This document shows, one piece after another, positions 1 to 8,937 of a stretch of DNA of 64,000 bases (position 1 is the first letter of the stretch; each line of letters starts with the position of its first letter). The stretch lies in the NCBI RefSeq assembly GCF_041080655.1, contig NZ_CP163526.1:124001-188000 (forward strand), in the 5' to 3' direction. The translations under genes were made by a program, and so were the position numbers. The stretch is from Streptomyces sp. CG4 (lineage in GTDB: Bacteria; Actinomycetota; Actinomycetes; Streptomycetales; Streptomycetaceae). The notes below the pieces were generated by a model. That model saw nothing but the letters and a program-made list of their open reading frames with translations, had not been told where the DNA came from and searched no databases.

Positions 1-101
1 GCCCTTACTGCGCCGCGTATCCAGGACGTCCCCGCACCACCGGCGCTCTCCTCTCCGCCGCGCCGGTACCCGCTCGCGTTGCCTCGCCGCGGCGGTGACG
101 C

Positions 102-983
102 ATGTCGATACGACGCCTGGCCTACTTCCTCGCGGTGATCGATCACGGGTCTTTCACCCGCGCGGCCGCAGAACTGTTCGTCTCCCAGTCCGCGCTCTCG
201 CACCAGATGCAGGCACTCGAACGCGAGGTGGGAACACCACTGCTGAACCGGCTGCCGCACGGCGTGGAACCCACCACCGCCGGAGAAGTTTTCGCTACCC
301 ACGCCAGGAAGGCTGTGGCCAGCATCGAACGCGGACACGCCACCGCGAGGGCCGCCGGCCGGCAGCGGCCGGCCGACATCCGACTGGGCATGCTGCCCTG
401 GCTCGGCACCCCCCTGCTACGGCCCTGCGCCCAACGCTGGCTGGCCGAACACCCCGACGCACCACTGACCATCAGACACTTTCCCAACCCGCAACGGCTC
501 TATTCGGCCCTGAACGCGGGCGAAATCGACGTAGCAGTCGGCCCTCCGCCACAAAGCCAGAGCGGCGACCACGCGTGGATCGGACACGAGGACATCCTGC
601 TCATCACCCCCGCCGACAGCCCCCTCAGCCACGGCACCCCCCTGGCACACCTGCACAAACGAAGCTGGATCCATTACCCCGACGGCAGCAGCATGGCCGC
701 CCTGCTCGATGAGGCCTGCCACCAGGCGGGGTTCGCCCCACGTGTCGCCGTCACCGTGCCCGAGGCCAACGCCGCACCGCCCCTCGTAGCAGCCGGTCTG
801 GGAATCGCCCTGGTCCCCGGACCACTGGCCCGCAAAGCCCCCCATGTACACGCCGTGAAACTGCATCCCCCGCTGCGCCAGCCCCTCGTCGTCACCACCC
901 CCGCACACCCCTCCGCCCTCGCACAGACGCTGGCCGCGCAGTTGCGCAACACCGCCGCACAAACAGATGAGCATGAGGAATAG
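102..983 (+). CDS. LysR-family transcriptional regulator
   Basis: A 293-residue LysR-type regulator of normal family length. Residues 3-60 form the winged helix-turn-helix, with the typical series RLAYFLAVIDHGSFTRAA followed by LFVSQSALSHQMQALE. The remainder is a periplasmic-binding-protein-like effector domain ending in the usual pattern of a late hydrophobic strand, VAAGLGIALVPGPLA. The ATG at 102 places the HTH at the very N-terminus, as is normal. The Shine-Dalgarno is weak. No divergent target gene is inside the window, since the left edge is about 100 bp upstream, so its regulon cannot be read from context. A hairpin follows the stop codon. Confidence 0.93.
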   Translation: MSIRRLAYFLAVIDHGSFTRAAAELFVSQSALSHQMQALEREVGTPLLNRLPHGVEPTTAGEVFATHARKAVASIERGHATARAAGRQRPADIRLGMLPWLGTPLLRPCAQRWLAEHPDAPLTIRHFPNPQRLYSALNAGEIDVAVGPPPQSQSGDHAWIGHEDILLITPADSPLSHGTPLAHLHKRSWIHYPDGSSMAALLDEACHQAGFAPRVAVTVPEANAAPPLVAAGLGIALVPGPLARKAPHVHAVKLHPPLRQPLVVTTPAHPSALAQTLAAQLRNTAAQTDEHEE

Positions 984-1013
984 GGTCGCCCGCGAAGACA
1001 GAGCAACGGCGCC

Positions 1014-1046
1014 GGTCCATGGTCCGCCGGCGGCGGGCCACGGACC
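1014..1046 (+). terminator. Hairpin terminator after the LysR gene
   Basis: Two 15-nt arms (1014-1028 and 1032-1046) pair at 14 of 15 positions, counting one G-U pair, around a 3-nt loop. The hairpin starts 30 nt after the LysR stop codon. It has no U tract, which is common for actinomycete terminators. Confidence 0.55.
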
Positions 1047-1266
1047 GCAAGAAAGGCGTTCTGGGACAAGTACGGGCACAAGCTGTACCGTCCTGGCCGC
1101 CGTCATCGACTGCAGCACACGCTGACGCCACTGGTATGACGCCGACTACGGCCCCACAGCCCCCGGGAGTTCCGCAGGAGGTGAGACGTGCTGCGCCGGC
1201 GGGCGATCCTGGTTCTGGGGCGGCTCGGACGCAGGTCCCGAGGGCGACTGCTGTCCGGCATTGCCC

Positions 1267-2091
1267 TCACATCCGGTCAGCAAAAGCAGGCCCAAGCCCA
1301 TGTCGGCAAGAAAGCCACCGAGCGCGGCCGCGGCTGCGGAGCGGCGCGGCACGAGCGCACACTTCTTGCGACCGTGTCGCCCCGGGGCCCTCGTCCCCTT
1401 GGCCGACGGTCCGTCCGAGGACTCCGCGGGCACCTGCTCCCGAAGACGACGCTGGACGAGCGATATCCGGCTCGCCCATCCGTGATGCTGTGGGACGCCG
1501 GCCACGGGTGTGGTCGAAGGTTTCGCAGGGGCGTGGGCCCGAGCGCAGCGCGTCTCGGGCTTGCTCGCATGCGGCCGGAATCTCGTGGCGCGCCAGCCCC
1601 GTGATACGAGCCGTCAAGGACGGCGGATCCCGATCTACCAGCCAGTGCCACAGCAAGAGCTGGGTATTCGCCGGCAGACGCCCGAACGCGAGACCCAGCT
1701 GTACGTCATCGCCCCAGGGCCACCGGGATCCCGCTGCGACCCAGTCCCGCAAGTCCGGCGCCAGGGTTTCGGGTTCTTGGTGCCAGCTCGCGACAGCGGT
1801 CGTACGGACGTTCGCCAGCAAGTGGGGGCGCAGGCAGCCGGGATAACGGCGCCCGACGAAGGACTCACCGGCCAGTACCTGCTGCAACAGGCCAGTGAAG
1901 ACACGCGAGGTCACCTCCTGCGCGTGCAGCGGGCCTGCCATGCACTGGGAGGCATACGCCTGCACGCAAGCATAGTGCCGGCGATACAGGTGCCGAAAAT
2001 TCTCAACCTCCCCTTTGCGTATCGCGAGCATCAACGCCGCATCGGACAGGGGCTGCTGCGGCGGCCGGAAGCCCAGGAGCAGTTGCATCAT
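1267..2091 (-). CDS. Sigma-70-like regulator, C-terminus probably frameshifted
   Basis: The N-terminal 190 residues look like an actinomycete sigma-factor-like protein. A region-2-like part contains LMLAIRKGEVENFRHLYRRHY and a later part contains SLTARITGLARHEIPAACEQARDALR, like a region 4 helix-turn-helix. The ATGATG at 2091 has an AAAGG about 6 nt upstream and is preferred to an upstream start at 2337. After ARDALR the reading becomes proline/arginine-rich and unlike protein. The alternative minus frame over 1146-1505 offers a more natural tail with a hydrophobic stretch (LGGFLADMGLGLLLL), which suggests a frameshift near 1500. What the gene regulates is not visible. It may be inactive. Confidence 0.5.
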   Translation of the reverse strand: MMQLLLGFRPPQQPLSDAALMLAIRKGEVENFRHLYRRHYACVQAYASQCMAGPLHAQEVTSRVFTGLLQQVLAGESFVGRRYPGCLRPHLLANVRTTAVASWHQEPETLAPDLRDWVAAGSRWPWGDDVQLGLAFGRLPANTQLLLWHWLVDRDPPSLTARITGLARHEIPAACEQARDALRSGPRPCETFDHTRGRRPTASRMGEPDIARPASSSGAGARGVLGRTVGQGDEGPGATRSQEVCARAAPLRSRGRARWLSCRHGLGPAFADRM

Positions 2092-2407
2092 CGAGCCTTT
2101 GCACTTTCCGGAACGAGTGGTGGACGGTATGGGCTGTCCGTCACCTCCTCGGCGCAGTACCGCAACGGTGAGCCGGGGAAGTAGTCGTATGCGAGGGCGG
2201 CTGCCGCGGCCTGCCCGTTTGCCTTCTGCAGCTCCGGCACCCCGAGTTCCAGCGAGCGATGTCAACCACGTCGCGGCACACTGGAAGAAGGCGTTGAACC
2301 AGTTCTCACTGTTCTTCGAGGACCGGCTCAACACCATGTGACCCCCAAGGACTTACACAAAGTCACTAACACGCCCCGGGCTGCAGGTGTGAGGTCTCAG
2401 GACGGCC

Positions 2408-2425
2408 TTGGCGGTCTGCCGCCAA
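2408..2425. terminator. Small hairpin between convergent or unrelated units
   Basis: A perfect 7-bp stem (arms 2408-2414 and 2419-2425) with a 4-nt loop lies about 80 nt beyond the MHS transporter stop on the minus strand. It is short, so its role as a terminator is a guess. Confidence 0.3.
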
Positions 2426-2501
2426 AAGCAGATTCTGACGGCCTGTTCGGTTTCCATGCCTTGTCATGGAGCGCATCTCTCAGGATCGGAAAGACGGCTA
2501 C

Positions 2502-3857
2502 TTATGTCAGCGGCTTGGCCCGTGTTTCCGGGCTGGTGAGTACGACGAGTGCGCACAGGAGCAGCAGGGCGATGGCGTAGCCGGTGAAGTAGGACTGTGC
2601 ATGGATGCTGGCGAGCCAGGTCTGCAGGTAGGGCGTGGTGCCGCCGAAGAGCGCGACCGCGATCGCATAGGGGACTCCGGTGCCGGTGGTGCGCACTTCG
2701 GTGGGGAAGAGTTCGGCGAAGACCGCCGGTGCGACGGACGCGATCAGGGCGATGAAGAGCAGGGCGATCACCATGGCGAGGCCGAGCTGCCAGGCAGCGC
2801 CCGCGCGGGACAGGCGTGTCAGAGGGTAGAACAAGGCGGCGGTGCCCAGGGCGAAGGTGAGCAGGACGGGGCGGCGTCCGATGCGATCGGAGAGGGATCC
2901 GCACAGCGGCAGGGCGGCGATGAAGACGCCCAGTGCGACGGCCTCGGCGAGGAGCACGGCCGTGGAGTTCAGCTTCATGACGCTGATGGCGTAGGCGGGG
3001 GCGGCGGTGGTCCAGGCCTGGTAGGCAATGGTGAAACCTGCGGTGAGGCCGATCACGCGGCCTGCGGCGGCGCGGTTGTGCCAGATACCACGCACTACCG
3101 ATGGGCGTTGTGGGTCCGCGTTCCTGGGTGTCTGGTTCTTAGTGAAGATATGAGTCTCGGTGAGCCGGCGTCGCAGGAACAGGGCGTAGATGCCGAGGAG
3201 CCCGCCGACGATGAACGGCACCCTCCAGCCCCAGGCGGACAACACGTCCGTACCGAACAGGCTGGACAGCCCTGTGCCGAGTACGGCGGCAGTCAGCATG
3301 CCGCTGGCACCCGAGACGTAGATGACGCTGGTCCACCGGCCGCGGTGCTCGGGGGGTGCCGTCTCGGCGAGGTAGGTCTGGGAGGAGGGGAGTTCGCCGC
3401 CGTGGGCCAGGCCCTGGGTGAGCCTGGCCAGTAGCAGGATCAGTGAAGCTCCGGCGCCAATGTCGGCGTAGGTCGGGGCGAGGCCGATGATCAGGCTGCC
3501 GGCTGCGCCGAGCGCGATGGAGGTGACCATGGCCAGGCGCCTGCCCCTGCGGTCGGCGAGCCGGCCGAAGACGACGGCGCCCACGGGGCGCATGAGGAAT
3601 CCGATCGCGAAGATGGCCAGGGTGGACAGCAGAGCCGACAGTTCGTTGTGCGGGTTGAAGAACTGCTGGGCGAAGAAGGGGGCGAAGATGCCGTAGGCCT
3701 GCCAGTCGTACCATTCGAGCGCGTTGCCGAGGCCGGTGCCGACAAGAGCTCTGCGCCGGTCGTTCTTCGAGGGTCTGCGGTCGTGGGTAGCGTCGTGCTG
3801 TGCCGGCTGATCGGAGGATGGGCCGATGGCCGGACGGGGTGCGGGTGTGGGCGGCAT
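2502..3857 (-). CDS. MFS transporter, metabolite:H+ symporter (MHS) family
   Basis: A 451-residue, 12-helix membrane transporter of the MHS subfamily (relatives of ShiA, KgtP and ProP). Visible marks are the LEWYDWQAYG segment in helix 1, GFLMRPVGAVVFGRLADRRGRR for the helix 2-3 loop, and SGASGMLTAAVLGTGLSSL in the middle of the protein. The ATG at 3857 is chosen because a GGAGG lies 6 nt upstream. A TTG five codons earlier is the alternative. It begins 24 nt after the stop of the M20 amidohydrolase, so the two are co-transcribed and the transporter probably imports the amidohydrolase's substrate, an N-acyl amino acid or peptide-like compound. Confidence 0.92.
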   Translation of the reverse strand: MPPTPAPRPAIGPSSDQPAQHDATHDRRPSKNDRRRALVGTGLGNALEWYDWQAYGIFAPFFAQQFFNPHNELSALLSTLAIFAIGFLMRPVGAVVFGRLADRRGRRLAMVTSIALGAAGSLIIGLAPTYADIGAGASLILLLARLTQGLAHGGELPSSQTYLAETAPPEHRGRWTSVIYVSGASGMLTAAVLGTGLSSLFGTDVLSAWGWRVPFIVGGLLGIYALFLRRRLTETHIFTKNQTPRNADPQRPSVVRGIWHNRAAAGRVIGLTAGFTIAYQAWTTAAPAYAISVMKLNSTAVLLAEAVALGVFIAALPLCGSLSDRIGRRPVLLTFALGTAALFYPLTRLSRAGAAWQLGLAMVIALLFIALIASVAPAVFAELFPTEVRTTGTGVPYAIAVALFGGTTPYLQTWLASIHAQSYFTGYAIALLLLCALVVLTSPETRAKPLT

Positions 3858-3881
3858 GGATCCTCCAGGCAAGGGGCGGGG

Positions 3882-5108
3882 TCAGCAGGCGCTGGCGCAG
3901 GCGAGTACTTCGGCCGGTTGTGCGGCCAGTCGGCGGGTGGTGAGTCGGGCCAGGAGGGCGGCGCCGTCGCTCAGCACGCCCTCGTCGAACTCCACGTAGG
4001 AGGAGTGGTTGTTCGCGACGGTCGAAGGGTCGGCGCCGGAGGGCGTGGCGCCCAGCATCACCAGGCTGCCGGGAACCTCGGCCAGGACGCGGGAGAAGTC
4101 TTCGGCGCCGGTGAGCGGGTGGGTGAGCGGCTGGAAGCGGTGCTCGCCGAAGGTGTCGTTGACGGTGTTCTCGACGAAGGCCGTTTCGTACTGGTCGTTG
4201 ACTGTCACCGGGTAGCGCGGGGTGAATTCCACTTCCGCATGCAGACCGTGGGCGGCGGCGATCTGCCGTACCAGGGTCACCACCGCGTCCTTCATCCTGC
4301 CCTGTGCCTGGGTGGAGAACGTGCGCACGGTGCCCTCGAAGCGGACGTTTTCGGGGATGACGTTGCGGCGGGTGCCGGCGTGGAAGGAGCCCACGGTCAG
4401 GACTACCGGGTCGAACGGGTCGCAGGTCCGGGAGACCATCGTCTGTAGCGCGGTGACCATCTCGCATGCCGCGGGCACAGGGTCCTTGGCCCGGTGGGGC
4501 GCCGAGGCGTGGCCGCCGGCTCCTGTGACCGTGACGTCCACGTCGTTGGTGGCGGCCATGGTCGGGCCGGTGCGGGCCATGAAGACGCCGGTGGGGAATC
4601 CGGTGGTGAACACGTGGAGCGCGTAGGCCGCGGCGGGACGACGGCCTGCCGCGTCCAGGACGCCTTCGGCCAACATCGCACCGGCACCGTCGTAACCCTC
4701 CTCGCCTGGCTGGAACATCAACACCACATCTCCCGTGAGGTCTTGACGACGGGAAGCGAGCAGGTGGGCAGCGCCGATCAGCATCGTGGTGTGCAGGTCG
4801 TGACCGCAGGCGTGCATCGCACCGTCCACGGTTGAGGCAAAGTCCACATTGGTGAGCTCCGGCAGCGGCAATGCGTCCATGTCGGCCCGCAACAGTACCG
4901 TCGGTCCCGGCTTGGCACCGCGCAGTACGGCGGTCACGGAGGTCAGTCGGCTGCCGGTGGAGATCTCCAGCGGCAGGCCGTCCAGCGCCGCGAGCACCTT
5001 CTCCTGAGTGCGCGGGAGGCGAAGCCCCACCTCCGGTTCGGCGTGCAGGCTTCGCCGCAGCCGTACCAGATCATCGCGTAGAAAAGCCACGTCATCGAAA
5101 CTCGTCAT
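3882..5108 (-). CDS. M20-family amidohydrolase / N-acyl-amino-acid hydrolase
   Basis: A 408-residue metallo-amidohydrolase of the M20D group (hippurate hydrolase, IAA-amino-acid hydrolase, aminoacylase). Metal-binding motifs are complete: HACGHDLHT, FQPGEEGYDGAG and, near the C-terminus, HPLTGAEDFS. The dimerisation domain lies between them. The start at 5108 (MTSFDDVAFL) gives the normal family N-terminus. An earlier in-frame start at 5333 would run across the divergent promoter and is rejected. It is the first gene of a two-gene operon with the MHS transporter and is divergent from an Lrp/AsnC regulator, which is the likely controller. Confidence 0.92.
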   Translation of the reverse strand: MTSFDDVAFLRDDLVRLRRSLHAEPEVGLRLPRTQEKVLAALDGLPLEISTGSRLTSVTAVLRGAKPGPTVLLRADMDALPLPELTNVDFASTVDGAMHACGHDLHTTMLIGAAHLLASRRQDLTGDVVLMFQPGEEGYDGAGAMLAEGVLDAAGRRPAAAYALHVFTTGFPTGVFMARTGPTMAATNDVDVTVTGAGGHASAPHRAKDPVPAACEMVTALQTMVSRTCDPFDPVVLTVGSFHAGTRRNVIPENVRFEGTVRTFSTQAQGRMKDAVVTLVRQIAAAHGLHAEVEFTPRYPVTVNDQYETAFVENTVNDTFGEHRFQPLTHPLTGAEDFSRVLAEVPGSLVMLGATPSGADPSTVANNHSSYVEFDEGVLSDGAALLARLTTRRLAAQPAEVLACASAC

Positions 5109-5226
5109 ATCAGAAAGTGCACCTCCGAAAGACTGCGGCCGGATTCGAACAGCCGATGTCATTAGGGTGGACAGGAGAGCCTCATTACGGCGTAGGTTGA
5201 CGAAAAGATTCACGAGACGAGGTTTT
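5109..5226. promoter_or_regulatory. Divergent promoter region, M20 operon / Lrp regulator
   Basis: This is the 118-bp gap between the divergent amidohydrolase and Lrp-type genes. Lrp/AsnC regulators often bind such intergenic regions and control both themselves and the divergent operon. I see no clear -35/-10 pair or palindrome that I would assign. Confidence 0.45.
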
Positions 5227-6288
5227 GTGCAGGATTCGTTCACTCTCGAAGAGGCCGATCTGTCGCTGATCAATGTGATGCAGATCGCGCCGCGGGCCAC
5301 CTGGACGGAAGTGGGCGAGGTTTTGGGCGTCAATGCGGTGACCGCGACCCGGCGCTGGGAGCGTCTGTCCGCCGAGAGGGTCGCGTGGGTGACCGCCTAC
5401 CCGGGCCTGTCCTGGTGGACGGAACGCCACTGCCTGGCCTTCATCGAGGCCGACTGCGAGCCCAGCGCGCGGCAACAGGTGGTCGACACGCTCGCCCACG
5501 TGCCCCAGGTCGCCTCGGTCTCCCAACTCGCCAACGGCCGCGACCTGTTCCTCGTCACCCTCTTCACCGACCTTGAGGCACTGTCACATTTCGTACTCGA
5601 CCACGTCGGCCGACTGCACGGCGTGCGCGCCACCCGCACCCACACCGCCACCCGCTTCTACAGCGAAGGCAACAAATGGCGGCTCCAGGCCCTCTCCCCC
5701 GACCAGCGCACCCACCTGGCCCGACACACCCGGCACAGCCCTGCCAAGGACGATGCCTTCCCGGCATCAGGCCGCGACGTGATGCTCGCGCTCGGCCCCG
5801 ACGGGCGCCGCACCATCGCCGACCTCGCCCACCTCACCTCCCACAACGTGTCCACCACCCGGCGTCGCCTGGAACGGCTGATCCACGGCGGCCTCGTGTC
5901 CTTGCGCTGCGAAGTCTCCGACGTCATCAGCGGCTGGCCCATCAGCGCCTACTTCTGGGCCAGAGTCCCGCCCCAAGACCTCGACAAGACCGCTCAATTG
6001 CTGCTCGCCCTGCCGGAGATCCGGATGTGCGCCGCGATCACCGGGACAGACAACCTACTCATCATCGTCTGGCTGCGCTCCCTCGGCGACAGCCAACGGC
6101 TGGAGACCAAACTCGCCGAACGCATCCCCACACTCACCCTGGCCGAACGCGCCATCGTCCTGCGCACCACCAAACGCATGGGCCGCCTGCTCGACGGCCG
6201 CGGCCGCAGCACAGGCACCGTGCCCATCAACCCCTGGGCCCACGAGACGACCTGGCAGCCGTCGCCCCGTAAGCGGACGCGTGGGTAG
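5227..6288 (+). CDS. Lrp/AsnC-family regulator with two tandem Lrp units
   Basis: A 353-residue regulator, twice the usual 150-residue Lrp length. It contains two HTH plus RAM units. The first HTH is near residues 5-50 (LGVNAVTATRRWERL) with its RAM domain around 60-140. The second HTH is near 180-225 (HNVSTTRRRLERLIHGG) with its RAM domain around 235-310. The GTG at 5227 has GACGAGG just upstream; a TTG at 5197 is the alternative. It is divergent from the M20 amidohydrolase/MHS transporter operon and is probably its amino-acid-responsive regulator. Tandem-unit Lrp proteins are known in actinomycetes. Confidence 0.88.
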   Translation: MQDSFTLEEADLSLINVMQIAPRATWTEVGEVLGVNAVTATRRWERLSAERVAWVTAYPGLSWWTERHCLAFIEADCEPSARQQVVDTLAHVPQVASVSQLANGRDLFLVTLFTDLEALSHFVLDHVGRLHGVRATRTHTATRFYSEGNKWRLQALSPDQRTHLARHTRHSPAKDDAFPASGRDVMLALGPDGRRTIADLAHLTSHNVSTTRRRLERLIHGGLVSLRCEVSDVISGWPISAYFWARVPPQDLDKTAQLLLALPEIRMCAAITGTDNLLIIVWLRSLGDSQRLETKLAERIPTLTLAERAIVLRTTKRMGRLLDGRGRSTGTVPINPWAHETTWQPSPRKRTRG

Positions 6289-7132
6289 GACCCGTTCCTC
6301 GCTCTCAGCCCCACGCAGACCAAGGTGACGAGTTGAAGATCTGCACACCTACTTTGGGCCCCGAGGCCAGCTCTGGAGGTCAGCTCGCTGCTGCGGTAGG
6401 GCGTGGGCTGACCTGCGGATTGCTGTAATCGGCAGTACAGGGCGTCTTTGAGGCCGACTGCACACCAGTTTGAGGCAGCACCTGCGCAGTGTGTTAATGC
6501 CGACGGTCCAGCGGGGCATCACAGAGACCTTGCGAAGGGTGTTGACCGCCCGGGGGAGCCAGCAGTCTGCCGGGGGCACCGGGCGCAGTACGCCTGCGGC
6601 ACTGCTGGCGCCGATGCTCCGGCAGGATCCGCCATCAGCGCCCCTGGTGCGGTGCCCAGGGAGTTGTCCGCCGCATCGGAGGACAACCCGGTCAGCATGC
6701 CGGCTCCCGGAAGTCACCGCTGCGCCAGGGGGCGACGTCGATGCCAGCAGTGTCCAGCAGCGCTCCGCGCCAGCGGCGTACGGCCTTGTCGGTGACGGCC
6801 GCGGCCAGCACCAGATCGCGGGCCTGCTGCTGCCCGTCCGCGCAGACGACCCATGTGTGGCTGCCACGCACCACCTGGGTGGCGACGGTGCGGACGGTGG
6901 GGATGGTGACGGTCCACTGGTACATATCCGATACCTGTTTGTCGAACGGAGGAAGCGTGCCGTGTCATCGCACGCCCGGACCGGTTAACTGACCGGTCAT
7001 GGCCGGTTCCCGGCCTCGGCCTGACACCCACGATCCCCGCCGCGGCCCGGCGCAACATCCGCCACGTGGCGCAGATGTCCACCACCGGCTCTCACGGAGT
7101 CGCCTGACAGGCGACATACCGGGTAAACATGA
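6289..7132. other. Gene-poor interval, one possible small ORF
   Basis: This 0.84-kb interval has no convincing full-length gene on either strand. The only coding candidate is the small minus-strand ORF at 6692-6925, listed separately. Around 6970-7005 the hexamer ACCGGT and near-matches recur several times, but I cannot tie them to a regulator. Confidence 0.5.
6692..6925 (-). CDS. Small hypothetical protein
   Basis: A 77-residue ORF beginning MYQWTVTIPTVRTVATQVV. Its composition (VVRGSHTWVVCADGQQQARDLVLAAAVT) reads like real protein, unlike the overlapping frames. There is no signal peptide, no membrane segment and no recognisable motif. The Shine-Dalgarno is poor. I do not recognise it. It could be a short actinomycete orphan or a relic of a mobile element. 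Confidence 0.35.
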   Translation of the reverse strand: MYQWTVTIPTVRTVATQVVRGSHTWVVCADGQQQARDLVLAAAVTDKAVRRWRGALLDTAGIDVAPWRSGDFREPAC

Positions 7133-8646
7133 ATGAATGGTGATGCGCCCTATCGCAACTGTGTCCGGTCTGTGTACTGCCTCCGCGTGCTCCTCGCCAC
7201 AGGGTGCAGCCTCAGCCCGACGGGTTCCACAGGTTCCCCGGGCCACCGTCCCACGGCACAACGTTTTGCGCCCAGCAGCCTGGTCTGGAAGGGCTGTGTG
7301 CTGCCGGGGCAGCCGATGCGCCGGTGCACGACGGTGAGCGTGCCCGTGAATCCGGCAGATCCGCAAGGGCAAAAGATCGGGATCGCCGTATCGCTACTGC
7401 CCGCAGCCGACAGCAGCAAGAGGATCGGGGCTCTTGTGTGGAATCCGGGCGGGCCGGGGATCGCGGGGTCGTACGTCCCAGCGGCACAGTTGCCGCAGGA
7501 GCTGGCCCAGCACTTCGATCTGGTCGGTTTCGACCCCCGGGGCTCGGGGCGGAGCGGCGCCGTACCCGAGTGCGGGCAGGACGACGCCGTCACCAAGGCG
7601 CTAGAGGGTGGCCACAACGCGGCGGCAGGCACTGCGGCGCGTGCGTACGCGGACGCCTGCTCAAAGAAGCTCGGCGCGCTCGCGGGGCACCTGGGCACGC
7701 GCGCCATGGCAGAGGACCTGGACGCGATCCGCGCGGCGCTCGGCGAGGAGCGGCTGAGCCTGCTCATGGGCTCCTACGGCACACTGCTCGGCCAGCAGTA
7801 CCTGGCGGCGCATCCGCAACGCGTCCGGGCCATGGTGCTCGACCGAACGATGGACCCTGCGGTTTCGGGTGTACACGCGGCCCTGGACGCCTCAGGGACC
7901 ATCGAAGACAAGTCGTACACAGGTGGCAACGCCGAGGAGGCGGCGCGCCAGCAGCTCCAGTCCGTGCTGTCCGGCTTCACCCTATGGTGCAAGGACAACG
8001 CTTCCCGCTGCCCTGTGCACAAGGACCCGGTGGGCCACGCACTCGCCGCAGGCAGCGGTGACGACAAGGGCCGCAAGCAGGTCCTGGCCGCGGCGGCCGC
8101 AGCCGGGTACATGCCGGAACGCTGGCCGGAACTGGCCCACGCACTGGACGCCGCGGGGCACGGCGACCGCACGGGCCTGCGCGAGCTCGCCGACAAGGGG
8201 TTCCCCGAACAGCTGGGGCCGAAGCGAGCTCGACCCTTGATCTGGGCTACGACCTGGGTGTCTACTGCACCGATTTCGCATGGGCGGACACCCCGACCGC
8301 CATCGCCGACGCCTTCCACAAAGCCGACAAGGACTCGTCCTCCACCGCAGCCGAGTATCTGCCCTGCGCCTTCTGGCCGGGCAGGGGCGCACCGCTCGGC
8401 GCGCTCAAGGCTCCGCCGTCCACGCCGCGCCCGCTGGTCATCAACGGCACAAACGATCCTCGTACGGGACTCTCGGGCGCCCGGACGGTCGCCCAGCGCC
8501 TCGATGCGAAGCTGGTGACCTTCCAGGGGCGCACCCATGTCGCGACCCAGAACGGAGTGGAGTGCGCGCAGCGGACGGCAGCCCGCTACCTGCTGACAGC
8601 AAGCACACGCAGTCAGCGGTGTCCCCCGCTCTCACTGCCCAGATAG
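7133..8646 (+). pseudogene. Secreted tripeptidyl-aminopeptidase-like lipoprotein, frameshifted
   Basis: The gene encodes an alpha/beta-hydrolase of the actinomycete Tap/SlpD/SlpE peptidase family. Visible are the oxyanion segment NPGGPGIAGS, FDPRGSGRS, a nucleophile elbow GSYGT, and, in a different frame after about 8224, INGTNDPRTG with the acid and GRTHVATQ with the histidine. Restoring one G near 8224 (AAG CGA to AAG GCG) joins the two frames, and the tail then runs to 8646. The N-terminus is also split: a signal-peptide start lies in the frame beginning at 7137 (MVMRPIATVSGL), but the lipobox LLATGC lies in the frame from 7133, so a second shift sits near 7190. Two lesions suggest decay rather than one sequencing slip. 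Confidence 0.8.
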
Positions 8647-8652
8647 TCGCGT

Positions 8653-8934
8653 TCACGGATCTCGGCCAGCAAATGCGTGATGGGCACATCGGGCCGTCCG
8701 TGAGTCGGCGTCAAAGGTGGCCGCGTGCGAATGGTGCCTGGTGCAGACCCAATCGGTCGACAAGGGCAGCCAAGATGCCCCATCACCTACGGGAGGATGC
8801 CCAGTACGCGCAACGTTCTCTGGTGCGCGCTCCCCGTCCCCACGTGAGATCAGCAGGCGCTTGGCGGTGCGCGAGGTGGACAACTCCTTGGCGACCAGGT
8901 CGGCTACGTCGCGGAGCGCTGGCGGTGAGGGCAT
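8653..8934 (-). pseudogene. Relic of a LuxR-type HTH domain
   Basis: The minus-strand reading contains RDVADLVAKELSTSRTAKR followed by LLISR. This matches the LuxR HTH pattern seen intact in the 12079 regulator (RKVADLVAQGLSNPHIAER then LFISR). After ISR the frame is lost, but pieces resembling the second half of the domain and its tail appear in shifted frames. It starts one codon after the stop of the permease-phosphatase gene, so it may mark an old junction. Confidence 0.4.
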
Positions 8935-8937
8935 GCC

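Noticed and set aside
6957..6995. Possible plus-strand leader gene after the GGAGG at 6949
   Set aside because: The candidate GTG frames end after about 9-11 codons and encode nothing conserved.
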